From: Cannabis sativa
Lineage: Eukaryota > Streptophyta > Magnoliopsida > Rosales > Cannabaceae
Direction: 5' to 3'
Assembly: GCF_029168945.1 (NCBI RefSeq)
Contig: NC_083604.1
Coordinates: 66,170,211-66,234,210 of the forward strand
DNA length: 64,000 nt
The stretch's first letter is position 1, and the number at the start of each line of letters is the position of its first letter. Made by a program: the position numbers and the translations under genes. Positions 33,411 through 44,548 of the stretch are shown here, piece by piece. A model generated the notes under the pieces. That model saw only the letters and a program-made list of their open reading frames with translations. It was not told the origin of the DNA and ran no database searches.

Positions 33411-33732
33411 GATTTTCTCTATCATATCATAGGCACACATATATTGTAAATATTATGAATGATAAGAACATAATATATATATGAAATTAATAATAAATAT
33501 ATAAAAACATATACATACATATATAATATATATAATATATAGATATATAGATAAAAAGAAAAAGGAAACCAAATGATTCTTGAAATTGTTTCAGTCAGAT
33601 GAGTATATATATAAATATATATTTAGTGTATCGTGACTTTGAAACAATTCAAGAACTTTAACAAAATACTTACATTGGGTCTTAGGCAGAGATTCATGCT
33701 TGAAGCTTGGGCAGAGACTCGTGCTGATAACG

Positions 33733-33970
33733 TGTTATAAAATAATATAAAGTAGATGAGAAGAAAGAAGAAGATGAAGAGAGAAAGAGAAAGTGTGAGA
33801 ATTTCTGAGTTATTTATTCCAATGGGGTGAACCCCTATTTATACAAATACAAGAGTGAGATATTAAGAAACTAAGAAAAAGGGAAACTAAGAAAAAGATA
33901 AATGTTGATTACAATTAATGGTAATAAATAAAAGATTTGGACATCCACATAATTAATAATATTTATAACA
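33733..33970 (-). repeat. copia-derivative 5' LTR
   Basis: 238 bp, preceded on the plus strand by CGTGCTGATAACG, which is the complement of the primer-binding site. Followed by the target duplication TATAT. Confidence 0.92.
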
Positions 33971-33975
33971 TATAT

Positions 33976-34420
33976 CACTTTTTTTTTAAAAAAAAAAAAG
34001 ATATTCATTAAACAAAAAAAAATTAAACCTTATAATCATTATAGATAATATTTTCAGGAATAGTTGAGACATTAACCATATATATAAGATTCTTAGAAAA
34101 AATCCACCTAATACATAGTCTCAAGATAAAATTAAAATTACAACCCAAAAAACTAGGCAATAATCTATTACAATTAAGAATAAAATTATTAATAGGCTAA
34201 TTAAATAAATTCCCAATCAAAACTTTGATAACAATTTTAGAATTGCTCTCAATAATAATAAAATTGTGCCTCCATAGCACACAGGCTTCTGTTTTCCCAA
34301 TTAAGGGATTAGAGTAGGCAAAAGACTTGAAAGCAATCCACAACACAATTCTGGCACGGTCTCGAGACAGGTTGCCTCTTTTGGGTTCATTAAATATTGT
34401 CAATATTTGATGAGTATCAT
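33976..34420 (-). pseudogene. LINE 3' remnant with RNase H-like piece
   Basis: On the minus strand a 68-codon frame (34403-34197) ends with HNFIIIESNSKIVIKVLIGN. This resembles the plant LINE RNase H block IIESDSKVV. Downstream the minus strand reads GTTTAATGAATATC and then a T/A homopolymer, similar to the 3' UTR of LINE-B. It is probably a severely decayed LINE end. Frame and boundaries are poor. Confidence 0.4.
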
Positions 34421-35035
34421 ATGCATTTATTTATCAAGAAAAAGCACATGGATTAAATTATTTATAAGTCATGGTTACTCCGTGTTTTTCAAAGTAAGGA
34501 ATGTATGTTACAAATCATTGTGCTAGTATGTACGTAAAATGTTGTCCAAAGTAACTGTTTGTAGATTTATAAGTCATGGTTAACTTGATACCTTTATTTG
34601 TAAATTTAGATTTACCTAATAATATTTTTTTTTTGTAAGGTAGATTTTTACCTAATAACAAGAAACTTACATGAAAATATAAGCATAAATACCTTTCTTA
34701 ATTTTTGGGATAGAACTCTTATCAGTCTCGTTAGTGTTCGATTTCTTCATCATAGGGCGACGATCAGGTTTCATTACAGGTGTAACAAAAATAGAAACAT
34801 CATCTTCCACAATGAGTTGTTTTCTTTTTTCTTTGTTGGTCAAGAATTTTATACCTATTTCTCCAACTTTAGATCTTTTGGATAGAGATGTTCAACCTTA
34901 AATACTATAATGAAAATTTAAAGTTTACAAATTATTCTAAACCGCCTAATTTATTCGAGTAAATCGAATTAAATCGATTTATATTTTTTTTTAATAAAAG
35001 TGTATATAATATATTACATAAATTATATTTATTAG
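34421..35035. other. AT-rich DNA with one coding-like stretch
   Basis: Mostly featureless. On the minus strand about 34906-34697 is open for roughly 65 codons (KRKQLIVEDDVSI, then KPDRRPMMKKSN). It may be part of a gene or a LINE ORF1, but I do not recognise it. Otherwise nothing seen. Confidence 0.35.
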
Positions 35036-35658
35036 TTTTTTTTTTGAACCAAAATAATTCATTAAACAGCAATATCCGCTAACACAATAGACTGAAGAGC
35101 ATGTGGAACATTGCTCTCAGTAAAAAGACGATCAGACCAAAAACAAGCACCGCGAGCAACACAATGTGCGGCTTTGTTAGCAGATCGTTTAACATGATAA
35201 ATAGAAACATTATGTAAAGAAGAAAGAATCAATTGACACTCCTGAACAAACAAACCAAAAACTGATGGAAGAGCAACCGAGCTATTAAGAGCTTGAACAA
35301 CAGCAATACAATCTGTCTCAACTATCACATTGGACAAATTCTTCGACTTCAACCAATTAAGGGCCTCCTTGACGCCCAATACTTCAGCCACAGCCAGTTG
35401 ACAAGCCCCAGAATGCAAAGAGGAACTAGCTTCGATTACCTTCCCCTAACAATCCCTAATGACCATGCCCGTACCATACTGAGCTGTTGCCTCAAAAATC
35501 GCCCCATCCGTGTTGATCTTCAGCTTTCCAGGGGGCAGCCTTACCCAACAAACGCTGCTACCACTAACAGTAGCATCAAACAACAACGGTTCAAACCTGT
35601 TCTACTAAGCCAACGACCAACTAGAATGACCCGACCTTGCCACTCGAACCACATCCGC
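35036..35658 (-). pseudogene. LINE-B, 3' part with RNase H and poly-A tail
   Basis: The minus strand ends in a ten-base A-run (T-run 35036-35045). The open frame 35418-35062 carries the C-terminal RNase H: EVLGVKEALNWLKSKNL, VETDCIAVVQALNSS, VKRSANKAAHCVAR. Upstream, separated by one stop, it reads LPPGKLKINTDGAIFEATAQ, the RNase H start. The sequence is cut at 35658 by the Tekay-like LTR. With 49167-52044, in the same orientation, it appears to be one LINE split by nested LTR elements. About 1 kb of the zinc-binding region between the parts is missing. Confidence 0.75.
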
Positions 35659-37180
35659 TGTAATATCCCGATAAGCCTAATGGTAAATAATTAGGGTTTA
35701 TATTTATATTATGAATTAATCAGGTAATAAGTGGGATTATGATCCTACTAATTTATTTCAGCATAAAATTTAAATTTTGCTATAAGTGAGTAAATAATCG
35801 TAATTTGTTAATTACGGAGATTTATATAGCATGTGTGAATGTAATATGAGCTATACGTGGAATAAAAATATTTTCAGGTTGGGCGACCCTGGAGACTCAA
35901 TAAGTGGATACATAAGCGTAATTTGTTAATTACGGGGATTTACTTGAAATACGTGGATATAATATGAGTTATTTGTGAAATAAAAATATTTTCAAGTTTG
36001 GCGACCCTGGAGACCCGATTGGAGGCCAAAAATGTCACAACAGTTTTAGTTAGAAATATTGATGAGATTATTGGGATAAGTTGATTTTTGAAATATCGGG
36101 GTATTTTAGAGTACTCGAAGTTGACCAAATACCCTAGAAATAGAGATTTCTTAGTGGCTAAGAAATAATAAGATAATTATTAATAATAAATTTTTTTATT
36201 AATATTATTATATTATTATATTATTATATTATTATTATTATTATAATATATATATAAAAACGAAACAGAAGTTTCGTTTTATTTAAATATATATATATAT
36301 ATATATATATTAAGTTTTAAGTTATAACAGTACAGAACAGAACAGAACGAACGACGAATGAAACCCTCGTTCTCCCTCCTTCGATAAAATTTTCTCCCCT
36401 TATATCCATTTTCTTAAATTTTCAATCCAAAATTTAGCGATCTAAGCTCTGGTAGTAGCAGGATAGCAAATCCTTGAAAAAGGAAAGCTTAAGGTATGGT
36501 TTAATTTCGTTTTAAGTTTAAAAACGATTGGTTTTATATAGGGGCTTTATGATTTAAAAAGGTTATGGAGATTCTGACTTCGTAGCATTGTTCTTTGGTA
36601 ACTATGGGACTAGTTTATATGTTTACTTGTTGAATTTGAGGTAATTTTTGAGTTAGAAATCGAGTTTGGAACTTTTTAAAGCTTAGTCCGAACGTTAATG
36701 GCGTTTTTCATTTAAGGGGTCGATTTTTATTTCTGTTACGTAAGGATGGTAGTATTTATGGCATACATGCACCCTGTGAAGTTTGGAGTGATTTGGATAA
36801 GTTTTGGTAGTGTTTCGGTGAGTGCGAAAATTGAAATTTTTCGTATTTCACAGTTTATAGAAATTCCTAAGAGATCAGAAATCGTATTTTTGTCATAACT
36901 TTTAACTCAGGTGTCCGTTTTGGACATTCTATATACCGTTTCGAAGCTTGCGACGAGCTCTACAATATGGTGTATGTTTTAGAGCCAAAATATAAGTTTT
37001 ATTTTAGTGTATTTATACTGCGGGGTTTGGTAGAAAACCCTCGATTGTCTTATGTGAATATAAGCAGTGTTTTGGGATAAACACTTATTGGTTTATCGTT
37101 GTTGTGACATAGGGCCGAGATCATCGGGGATAGTTCTCCACGTGGGTTGGTCGAAATATATGAATCTGGATTAAAGGTAA

Positions 37181-37471
37181 GAAAAGTATATTGTACTGAA
37201 TAGTACGCTGTATATAATACAATTAGTATTGTTATGAATTGATCAATATTGAGATATAGTTAATATTGTTATATATAGAAAAGTATATTGTATTGCATAG
37301 TACGTTGTATGTAATACAGTTAGTATTGTTATGAATTGATCAATATTGAAATATAGTTAATATTGTTATATATTGAAAAGTATATTGTATTGCATAGTAC
37401 GTTGTATGTAATACAATTAGTATTGTTATGAATTGATCAATATTGAGATATAGTTAATATTGTTATATATT
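37181..37471. repeat. 97-bp tandem repeat, three copies
   Basis: Units start at 37181, 37278 and 37375 with GAAAAGTATATTGTA. They contain ATGAATTGATCAATATTGA and differ by few substitutions. They lie in the LTR, upstream of the hairpin array. Confidence 0.92.
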
Positions 37472-37530
37472 GAAAAGATTGATTGGTTGAGTATTGATAA
37501 TGTGATAATATTATGCATGTGATATGTGGA

Positions 37531-37947
37531 CTCACTTTGATTAGGTGATGCAATTTTTACGGTAACGTACCGGGCGTAAGTACAGGCGTTGGTGATATAT
37601 GATGAGTACCGAGTGTAGGTACGGGCTCACCTGATTAGGTGATGCGATTTTTCCTGGCGACGTACTGGGCGTAAGTACGGGCGTCAGTGACATGATAAGT
37701 ACCGGGCGTAGGTACGAGCTCGTCTAATTAGACGATGCGATATATTGGTGCCAGATTGTGGCACGGGCTCACCTGATTAGGTGATGCAATTATATGATAT
37801 ATGGTGCAGGTTTTTAGGCATAGGCTCACCTGATTAGGTGATGCGGTTATGCGACATATGGGTGCTGTGCTATGGCACGGGCTTGCCTGATTAGGCGATA
37901 CAATATAAGATCATCAGATTTAAGCATCGACTTGCCTGATTAGGCAG
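37531..37947. repeat. alternating hairpin array with covarying stems
   Basis: Two stem-loop types alternate. Type I centres on CTGATTAGG: TCACCTGATTAGGTGA (37627, 37769, 37826), TCGTCTAATTAGACGA (37720), TTGCCTGATTAGGCGA (37883), and a TGCCT/AGGCA form at 37933. Type II pairs GTACC with GGTAC (37606-37622, 37699-37715), becoming GTGCC/GGCAC at 37748-37764 and GTGC/GCAC at 37862-37878. Both arms change together. Confidence 0.85.
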
Positions 37948-38606
37948 CATGATGTCATGAAGATGGTTGCTTTATAAGGTAACATATATATTATTTATAT
38001 GATTAAATGAATATGAATTCCATTATTGGTATAATGGTTTTGTATTACCAAATATCTGTATACTAATGTTTATTCGTGACAGATGCCAGTAATGATTTGG
38101 ATTTCATCTTATGAACAAAGTGTGATGGTTTGATTCTTATTGTGTATAAATGACAATATTCAAATAATAAACTATATGATTGTTATTATTACTTTTCTTG
38201 CTGAGTCCTTGTGACTCACGGGTGCTATGTGGTGCAGGTAAAGGCAAAGAAAAGCTAGATCAACCATGAGGTGACAGTCTTCTCCAACAGTGTACATATT
38301 GACCTCAACCGGCACAACGTCTTGCGTGCCGAGTTAGAGTTGTTTTGGACTCGGTTGTATCTGCCGTGTATTTTGATTTTTTTATATTAAAATGGTTGTC
38401 GTATATATTTTTTTTAGCAAAACTTTTTATAACGGGTGGATTCCCGGAACACACTTTTTATGCCGTTATAATGTCCGTTTTTAGTGTTTTATTTTAGTCA
38501 AGTTTTTAATATTATCACAGTTTTTAATAATTAATTATTCTATTAGTATTAAACTAGTTTATAAAATCACACACGTGGCGTCCCTATAGATTAGGGCGTT
38601 ACAACT

Positions 38607-38624
38607 TGGTATCAGAGCAGCCAT
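38607..38624 (+). promoter_or_regulatory. primer-binding site, initiator Met tRNA
   Basis: TGGTATCAGAGCAGCCATGG lies three bases after the LTR and matches the complement of the plant initiator-Met tRNA 3' end. It fixes the orientation as plus. Confidence 0.9.
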
Positions 38625-38639
38625 GGTTTTAAAGGTCCT

Positions 38640-39440
38640 GAAGACTGGTCGAATATGTACATTTGCTGCGAGGACAGGTCAACTCATGGTATACAGTAAG
38701 TATTTATATTATTTGCTATTGGATTACCTGCATAGGCAATTATAAAGTATGTTGGGAAAAGTAGCATACTGATAATTTTGATAATAATATGTGTATGGTA
38801 TATGCATATTGATATTGATATCCGTCTGAGTTTTAAATAGTTAGAAGAAATATGTGATAAGTTATACGGTAAGAAGTGGCAATCAAATAGTCTGATTAGA
38901 GAGCTATTTGGGCTCAGGGCAAACAATATGGAAGACAATTATTTACTGCCATAATGCCGGGAACATGTAAATTCGTTAGACGAGGATATGATTAGACGAC
39001 AAGGAGAAAAAAATAAATGCGAGATTTGAAAAGATAATGTGCTCATCTTATGTCTGTTTTTATACTACCGACACTTCCTGTTGTACCACTAAATGTGGTG
39101 GAATATATGAAGCCAACTTACTAGTAGATCAGGAAGCAAAAATTAAATGATCCACAAGTTATGGGATAGAACGAAAGGTTCTAGGGTGACCATGATAGTG
39201 GTCAAAGTGAGTATAAGAGATGGTGACCTTATCTTGAGTGTTCAAGATGCAAAAAGGTGCCATTTGAACCAATGTAGAGCCAGATCTTGTTTTATTGTGG
39301 GGTAGTGGGTCATCTGAAAAGAGCCTGCCCACAGTTAAGAAAGATTGATGTTAAAGAAGAAAAGTGTACAGATCTTGCCCAAGCGCCAGTTATGATTCAA
39401 GGGGACCCGAATATCGGTCCTTCGGCTGACTCAAGTTAGA
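38640..39440 (+). pseudogene. gag: Tekay-like gag remnant
   Basis: No long frame survives, but near 39288-39345 a zinc knuckle of the CCHC type is readable as C-F-Y-C, then GVVGHLKRACPQLRKID. A one-base deletion lies between the second cysteine and its neighbours. Such a knuckle is at the C-terminus of Gag, so little of pol was ever present to the right before the break at 39678. The rest is decayed beyond recognition. Confidence 0.6.
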
Positions 39441-39678
39441 ATTTATGGGCAATATTATAATTGTTATTGATATTAAACATTGTACATTTAGTTAGAGACA
39501 TCAAGAAATCTGAATGGACTGTGCATGTATGTTATTTAGTGGTAACCCATTTAACAGGGTAGACAAATTAGAAAGATGACAATATGAGTTAAATTGTTGA
39601 TATTCCCTAGTGGAATATAGAAAATGAGCAGTTAATGGAGGCATCGATTTAATTGATTCAAATAACAAAATCTTTTGG

Positions 39679-41062
39679 GTCAATCTCAAGAGTATTATTC
39701 GTGTTCTTTGATTTGTTACTTAAGCCTACTTTTGGGTCAGGGTGATACGTACTTTTTGGGAACACGGTAGTGCAATTGAGTGGGAGCGCTAACATAAACA
39801 TGGAATCTATAGCTTCTATCTGGCGAATAGTAAGCAAAGAATAATTTCCTTCGAGCTTAACCAAACGAAGATAAATGGTGGAGTAATCATTTCACTTAGC
39901 TGAAATATCATTTATATAGGGTTAAGTGTTTTAAGGATAAAATAAATTGTAGGGTGTTACGGTAATTAAGTCCCTTTATAATGTAAATCATCCATATAGA
40001 GGATCATTGATCAAATTAGGATTATAACAATGAATAACTAATGATGTGTTTATATGGTGGAACATATAGAGCATTCTATATACTGAGATTGCAATTCTAA
40101 GTTCTATGCGTGGATTCAACGAAGAATTAATAAGTCAGTGAATTTAAGTAGTAAATTCTTGATCTGCTTATTGGAAGCTCGGATATATAGACCCATGGTC
40201 CCCCCACTAGTTGAGACAATATTACTTGTAAGACTCATTTAATTGATTTTAATTAATCAATTATAATTCTCAAGTTAGACTGTGTCTATTTGAGAATTTA
40301 TCACTTATTAAGGGCAAAACAATAAATAGAGAATTTTAATGGCATATTTATTAATTGGGAAACTTTAATTAGTTTTATTATTAATAAATAAATGACAATA
40401 TATTATTTGATAATTAATTTTAATTATTAAATAATTAGATTTGACATTTATGTGGTTGAACAAAGGAATTGGCAGTTTTTGACAAAATAGGAAACTAGCA
40501 ATGTAGGAAAAGGAAAGTTGGAAAAGTGGCAAGCCTTGTTTCCACAATGCCTAGGCCGGCCACCTTGCTTCCCTTTTCACATTGATTTTTTAATTTTTTA
40601 ATGCCAAGTAATTCAACCATAGCCCTAGGTGGTCTTCTATAAATAGAAGGTAAAGGCTTCAGTTTTTGTAACACTTTTGACAGAATTTTCTCTCACACAA
40701 AAACTCTCTTCAAGCCGCCCCTCTCTCTCTCTCTCTACCTTCTTTGTTTTCTAAATCTCTAAGTGATAGAGTAGTGCCCACACACATCAAGTAATACCTC
40801 AATCATATTGAGGAAGGCTGTGCAGAATTCAGATTCAACAAAGAAGGACATTCAGGCTCACATCTTGATTATACTCTGCGACAGAAAGGAATCAAGGGTT
40901 AGAGATCTGAGTGGGAGGAGACATATATTCCGCTGCACCCAATGTAAGATTTCTCTTACTTTTATGTGTTTAATTTTCCATCGTTTTAGAAGTTCATATT
41001 TTGGTTGTTAAATCAACATACTTGTGAGTAGATCTAAGATCCTGGTAAAATAAATTCCAACA
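39679..41062 (+). repeat. Angela-like 5' LTR, truncated
   Basis: Homology with the right LTR begins at about 39681 (CAATCTCAAGAG, equivalent to 47854) and runs to ATTCCAACA at 41062. TATA box TATAAATA at 40638-40645. It retains the segment around 40980-41045 that is missing from the right LTR. Confidence 0.92.
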
Positions 41063-43648
41063 ACTAGTATTTGAGCCATGGTAATTGATTTGCTTGCAAG
41101 AAATTTTGACTTAAAACGATTAGTTTGTGTTTTGGATGGTATCATGTTGCTTTGTGTGTCATATTGATGTTTGGTTGTTGTTTGTGAATTCTGGGAAAAA
41201 TAGTTACTTTTCTGTCTCTGTAATTATTTTTATTGGATAGTTTGGAAAATTCTAAGCAGTTTACTTTTTTACAGAACTCGATTTCGATTTAATTTGAATT
41301 ATCATGAATTTTTGAAAATTGAAAAAATCGGGATGATGAACACCTTTCCACTCGCGCGGAATGGCTGCATGCAGCCTCCCTGCGCCGTGAGATCTCGGCA
41401 TGCATCCCTGGGGCACGCGCGGATGGGTATGCTATGCATACCATCCGTACTGTTCATCAATTTTTCCATTTTTTTGTTTTTTCATGTTATTTCATGGAAT
41501 TAACTTCCGATTTTTGTGTAGTTTTGTATGTTGATTTTTGTTTTTCAAATTTTAAATCTAATTATCAGAAATAAATTAATTTGATTTTTCAAAATTAATT
41601 TTAGATATTAGTGTAATTTGAATTTGAAAATAGGATAAAATCAATTTTTGCTTACCTCTTTTCTTATTTCCTTTAAAATTTGATTATTTTAATTTTTTTA
41701 AGGTCAGATATTAATTTTTTTTTGGTAACTTGACCTTATTTAAAATAAGATCAAAATAATCATGATATTTTAAAAGAGGAAATAAGATATTTTTGTTAAC
41801 TTTTAAATTTTGTTATTCTTACTTAAATTAAATTGTAAAATAAGAAAAGAGTATGTATTTACCATTTTCTATTTTATTGAATATTTAATTTATTAAATAA
41901 CATGAAATTTAAAAGGAAAGTTAGCAATTTATTTTGAAATGATATTTAGGTTACTTAAAACCTAATTTTTTAAAATTGTAGGTTTAATTTTTTAAATATT
42001 TTTTTTTAAAACCGATTTTTTTTTTCGAAATATATATTTAAAAATTAAATAAATCCTACATCCAACTATCTAAATCTAACTTGTTGCAGGAGTATGTGTT
42101 TTAGATTGTTTGTAAGTTTTCTAAAACCTATTATTGCTTGATCTAAATTGCCATGATTAACTTGTTGACAGATCCAATGATCTGATTTTAACCCATGGTT
42201 CAATTGTCAATAGATCAAGTAAATAATTTGTAACAGGTAATTTTTACATTCTTCTTTCATCTGTGTATGACCTAGTAACATGATAGGATCCATCCAAATC
42301 TGTGTGCTTGTGTGAGCCTATATGTTTAATTTCTGTTATAGATACATATAGGTTGTTGTTGCTAAATAAAATGTCATAACTTGATAGATTTTATTTAGGC
42401 TCATTTAGTAGTGAGCCTATTCAATTAATAATAGTTGTTCATTTTAAGGTTAAATTCCTCTCTTTTGGGCCTTGTGTGAGAGTTGGGAGCCATAGAAGTG
42501 GGTACGACATACTGGACCAAGCCCCCCTTTACATGAACAACCCCAATTGTGAAGGCCCATTTACCTGATTTGGATAACTGTGCTAGGTTAATTATATTAG
42601 TTTGAACTAATAAAATTGATTAGCAACATAATTAATTTCATTCTTCCTTGAAATTAATTTAAGAAAAACATAGTTTGAAGAATAATATTCTAGAAAAACT
42701 ATATATATTTTTCTTGTGTTTAATTAAATATAGAATAATAACCATGTAAATTCTTTCTAAATCTTAATTTCATAATTTCATTAAATATTTCTATTTAAGT
42801 TGAGATTTAGTTATATCTAACAAATCAACTTAGATTTGAATATCTTTTGAATTTCCTGTTATAAATTAAGTTGAGGAATTTTAGGAATTGGTTATTAAGA
42901 TTCTTTGGATATTTTTTAAGTTGATATTTTATAAATATGGAAACTTCAAATGGAATATCTTATAAATTAAGTGATTACTACTTAATTGTTAATATTTAAT
43001 TAAGTCATTGATTGAAGAATATTTAAGTTGGGTATTTTAGATTTTTCTAAACAACTTAAATAAGATATTTTTCAAATTTATTCCATTTTTGAAATTTAAT
43101 TAAAGTTTTTTTTTAAACTTTAATTTGTAATATTTCATTATTGAGATATGGAATATAAATGATTAAACAAAATACATATTTTAAATAATGAGCTTTAATC
43201 AAGAGAAATTCGATCTCCATTGTTGGTTTTACATAGCTATTGTTTTAGTGAGTAATCCTCCCTAATGGAGGAACGTTCATTAACAAGTTAGCATCGTTTA
43301 ATCTCGAAAGATAAGTATTCTTATAAGTTTTTTATATTGTTTTTGACCACCCTAATGGTGGCGACTGTATAAGACTTACAAGAGTATGAAACAATGGTGG
43401 AAGCTCATAAGATAGAATTGCCTTGACTCTCGCCTAAACGGGACAACGCTGAATTCCAATCTTGATCGAATAAAAGGTTGCTAGAATGATTGTCATTTTA
43501 GATGAATTGACAACTCTATTCAATGGATGATGCTTTGACTCTCGCCTAAACGGGACACTGTATCAGTTCGTTGGAAACCTTGGAAAATAAACTATGTTAG
43601 ATTTAGTATTTTTATAACATATGTGATTATCTGTTATTTTCTGAACTT
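41063..43648 (+). other. Angela-like primer site and long leader
   Basis: Just after the LTR, CTAGTATTTGAGCCATGG is a degraded initiator-Met primer-binding site with three changes. A 2.5-kb noncoding leader follows. It has a GC-rich spot at 41345-41450 (palindrome GGCTGCATGCAGCC, 41363-41376). Two related hairpins lie at 43257-43271 and 43347-43361. TTGACTCTCGCCTAAACGGG occurs twice (43423 and 43534). The beginning of gag appears lost in this stretch. Confidence 0.7.
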
Positions 43649-43708
43649 GTGTATGAATTTATAGAACCAAAACCTTACTTCTGTTTATTGATATGTTGTA
43701 GTGCCAAT

Positions 43709-44236
43709 ATGAATAACCCTCACCCCGATCCACTCCTAGTTAGTATCTTTGCAAAAGAACTCAATAGTGTGAAAATGCATCCTGGTAGTTGCATTAACTC
43801 ACACCTATTGTTGATGAATCTGAAGTTCCAAAAGGCAAATCTACTTGGAATTGATTTATCAAAGGAACAATGGGTACGACTCATCCTTAATAGTCTTCCT
43901 CAGGAGTATGATAGTTTTGTTCTATATTACTTATTGAACAATCCTCACTCTTCCGACATGGACAAACTCGAGACTGAGTTGAGGGCCCATGAGCGGAATT
44001 TGACTGCAATGGGACCTCCTAGTATTGCAAACTTTAATCAGAGGAAGAAGATTAAGCATGAGGGCTCTAATAAAGCTGCTTCTTCAAGTACAATTATCAG
44101 ACATCATGTTCTATGTGCGAATTGTAATGGAAAGGGACATAAAGAAGAACAATGTCCCAGGCTTCTAGACAATTCAAACGAAGGTGATGCTTTTGTCTTT
44201 GAATCATGTGTTTTAGAGAATGACAAATCCACCTAG
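43709..44236 (+). pseudogene. gag: Angela-like gag
   Basis: The frame from ATG 43709 covers the middle and C-terminal part of a copia Gag: KEQWVRLILNSLPQEYDSF, the LETELRAHERNL helix and a CCHC knuckle (CANCNGKGHKEEQCP, residues near 135-150 of this frame). The N-terminal third is missing compared with the family. It ends at a TAG one step from tryptophan, directly before the protease. Confidence 0.82.
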
Positions 44237-44548
44237 ATTGTTGATTCTGGATCTACTAACCATGTATGTTCTTCATTTCAGCTGCTTGAAACTTGGGAGA
44301 ATCTTCACCCAGATGAGTTAAAGCTGAAAGTTGGAAATGGCGAGTTGGTATCAGTTAAAGCTAGAGGAACAGCCCGAATCAAGTTTCATACAAAGAAGTT
44401 TTTACTTTTACAGAATGTTTTATATATTCCAAACGTTAGTAGAAACTTGATTAGTGTTTCATGTTTACAAACACAATTTTATATATTGAATTTTTAGAGT
44501 TCAAATTGTTCAATTTCTCGTAATAGATTTCATATATGTGTTGCTAAC
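44237..44548 (+). pseudogene. pol: Angela-like protease
   Basis: After the stop the reading continues IVDSGSTNHVCSSFQLLETW, the copia aspartic protease active site D-S-G, followed by LKVGNGELVSVKARG and LLLQNVLYIPNVSRNLIS. A further stop at about 44498 interrupts the link to integrase. Protease cleaves the polyprotein in active relatives. Confidence 0.8.

Larger units (their letters stand above)
28524..33970 (-). mobile_element. non-autonomous copia-derived LTR element, minus orientation
   Basis: LTRs of 248 bp (28524-28771) and 238 bp (33733-33970) are identical except for a 10-bp duplication in the left one. They are flanked by the duplication TATAT (28519-28523 and 33971-33975). In minus orientation a primer-binding site reading TTATCAGCACGAGTC follows the LTR at 33730, and AAGGGGGAG precedes the other LTR. 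The 5-kb interior lacks gag, protease, integrase and RT. It holds only a relic of the copia RNase H C-terminus plus a long AT-rich region packed with hairpins of conserved loop. LTR identity implies recent transposition using proteins from elsewhere. Confidence 0.88.
35659..38603 (+). repeat. Tekay-like 5' LTR
   Basis: Starts TGTAATATCCCG and ends AGGGCGTTACA. It contains a TA repeat near 36289-36310, three tandem copies of a 97-bp unit (37181-37471), and an array of alternating hairpins (37531-37947). It is distinct in sequence from the solo LTR at 1948 but has the same type of termini. Confidence 0.9.
35659..39678 (+). mobile_element. truncated Ty3/gypsy Tekay-like element (5' LTR plus gag)
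   Basis: A 2945-bp LTR is followed by a canonical initiator-Met primer-binding site and about 1.07 kb of internal sequence. That sequence ends abruptly against a 5'-truncated copia LTR. Protease, RT, integrase and the 3' LTR are absent. TGTAAT/TTACA termini, the long LTR, and a CCHC gag knuckle fit the Del/Tekay chromovirus group. The 5-bp sequence left of the LTR is TCCGC; its partner was lost with the right half. Confidence 0.82.

Noticed and set aside
41294..41503. 69-codon frame in the copia leader.
   Set aside because: It covers the GC palindrome cluster and has no similarity to gag. Coding cannot be supported.
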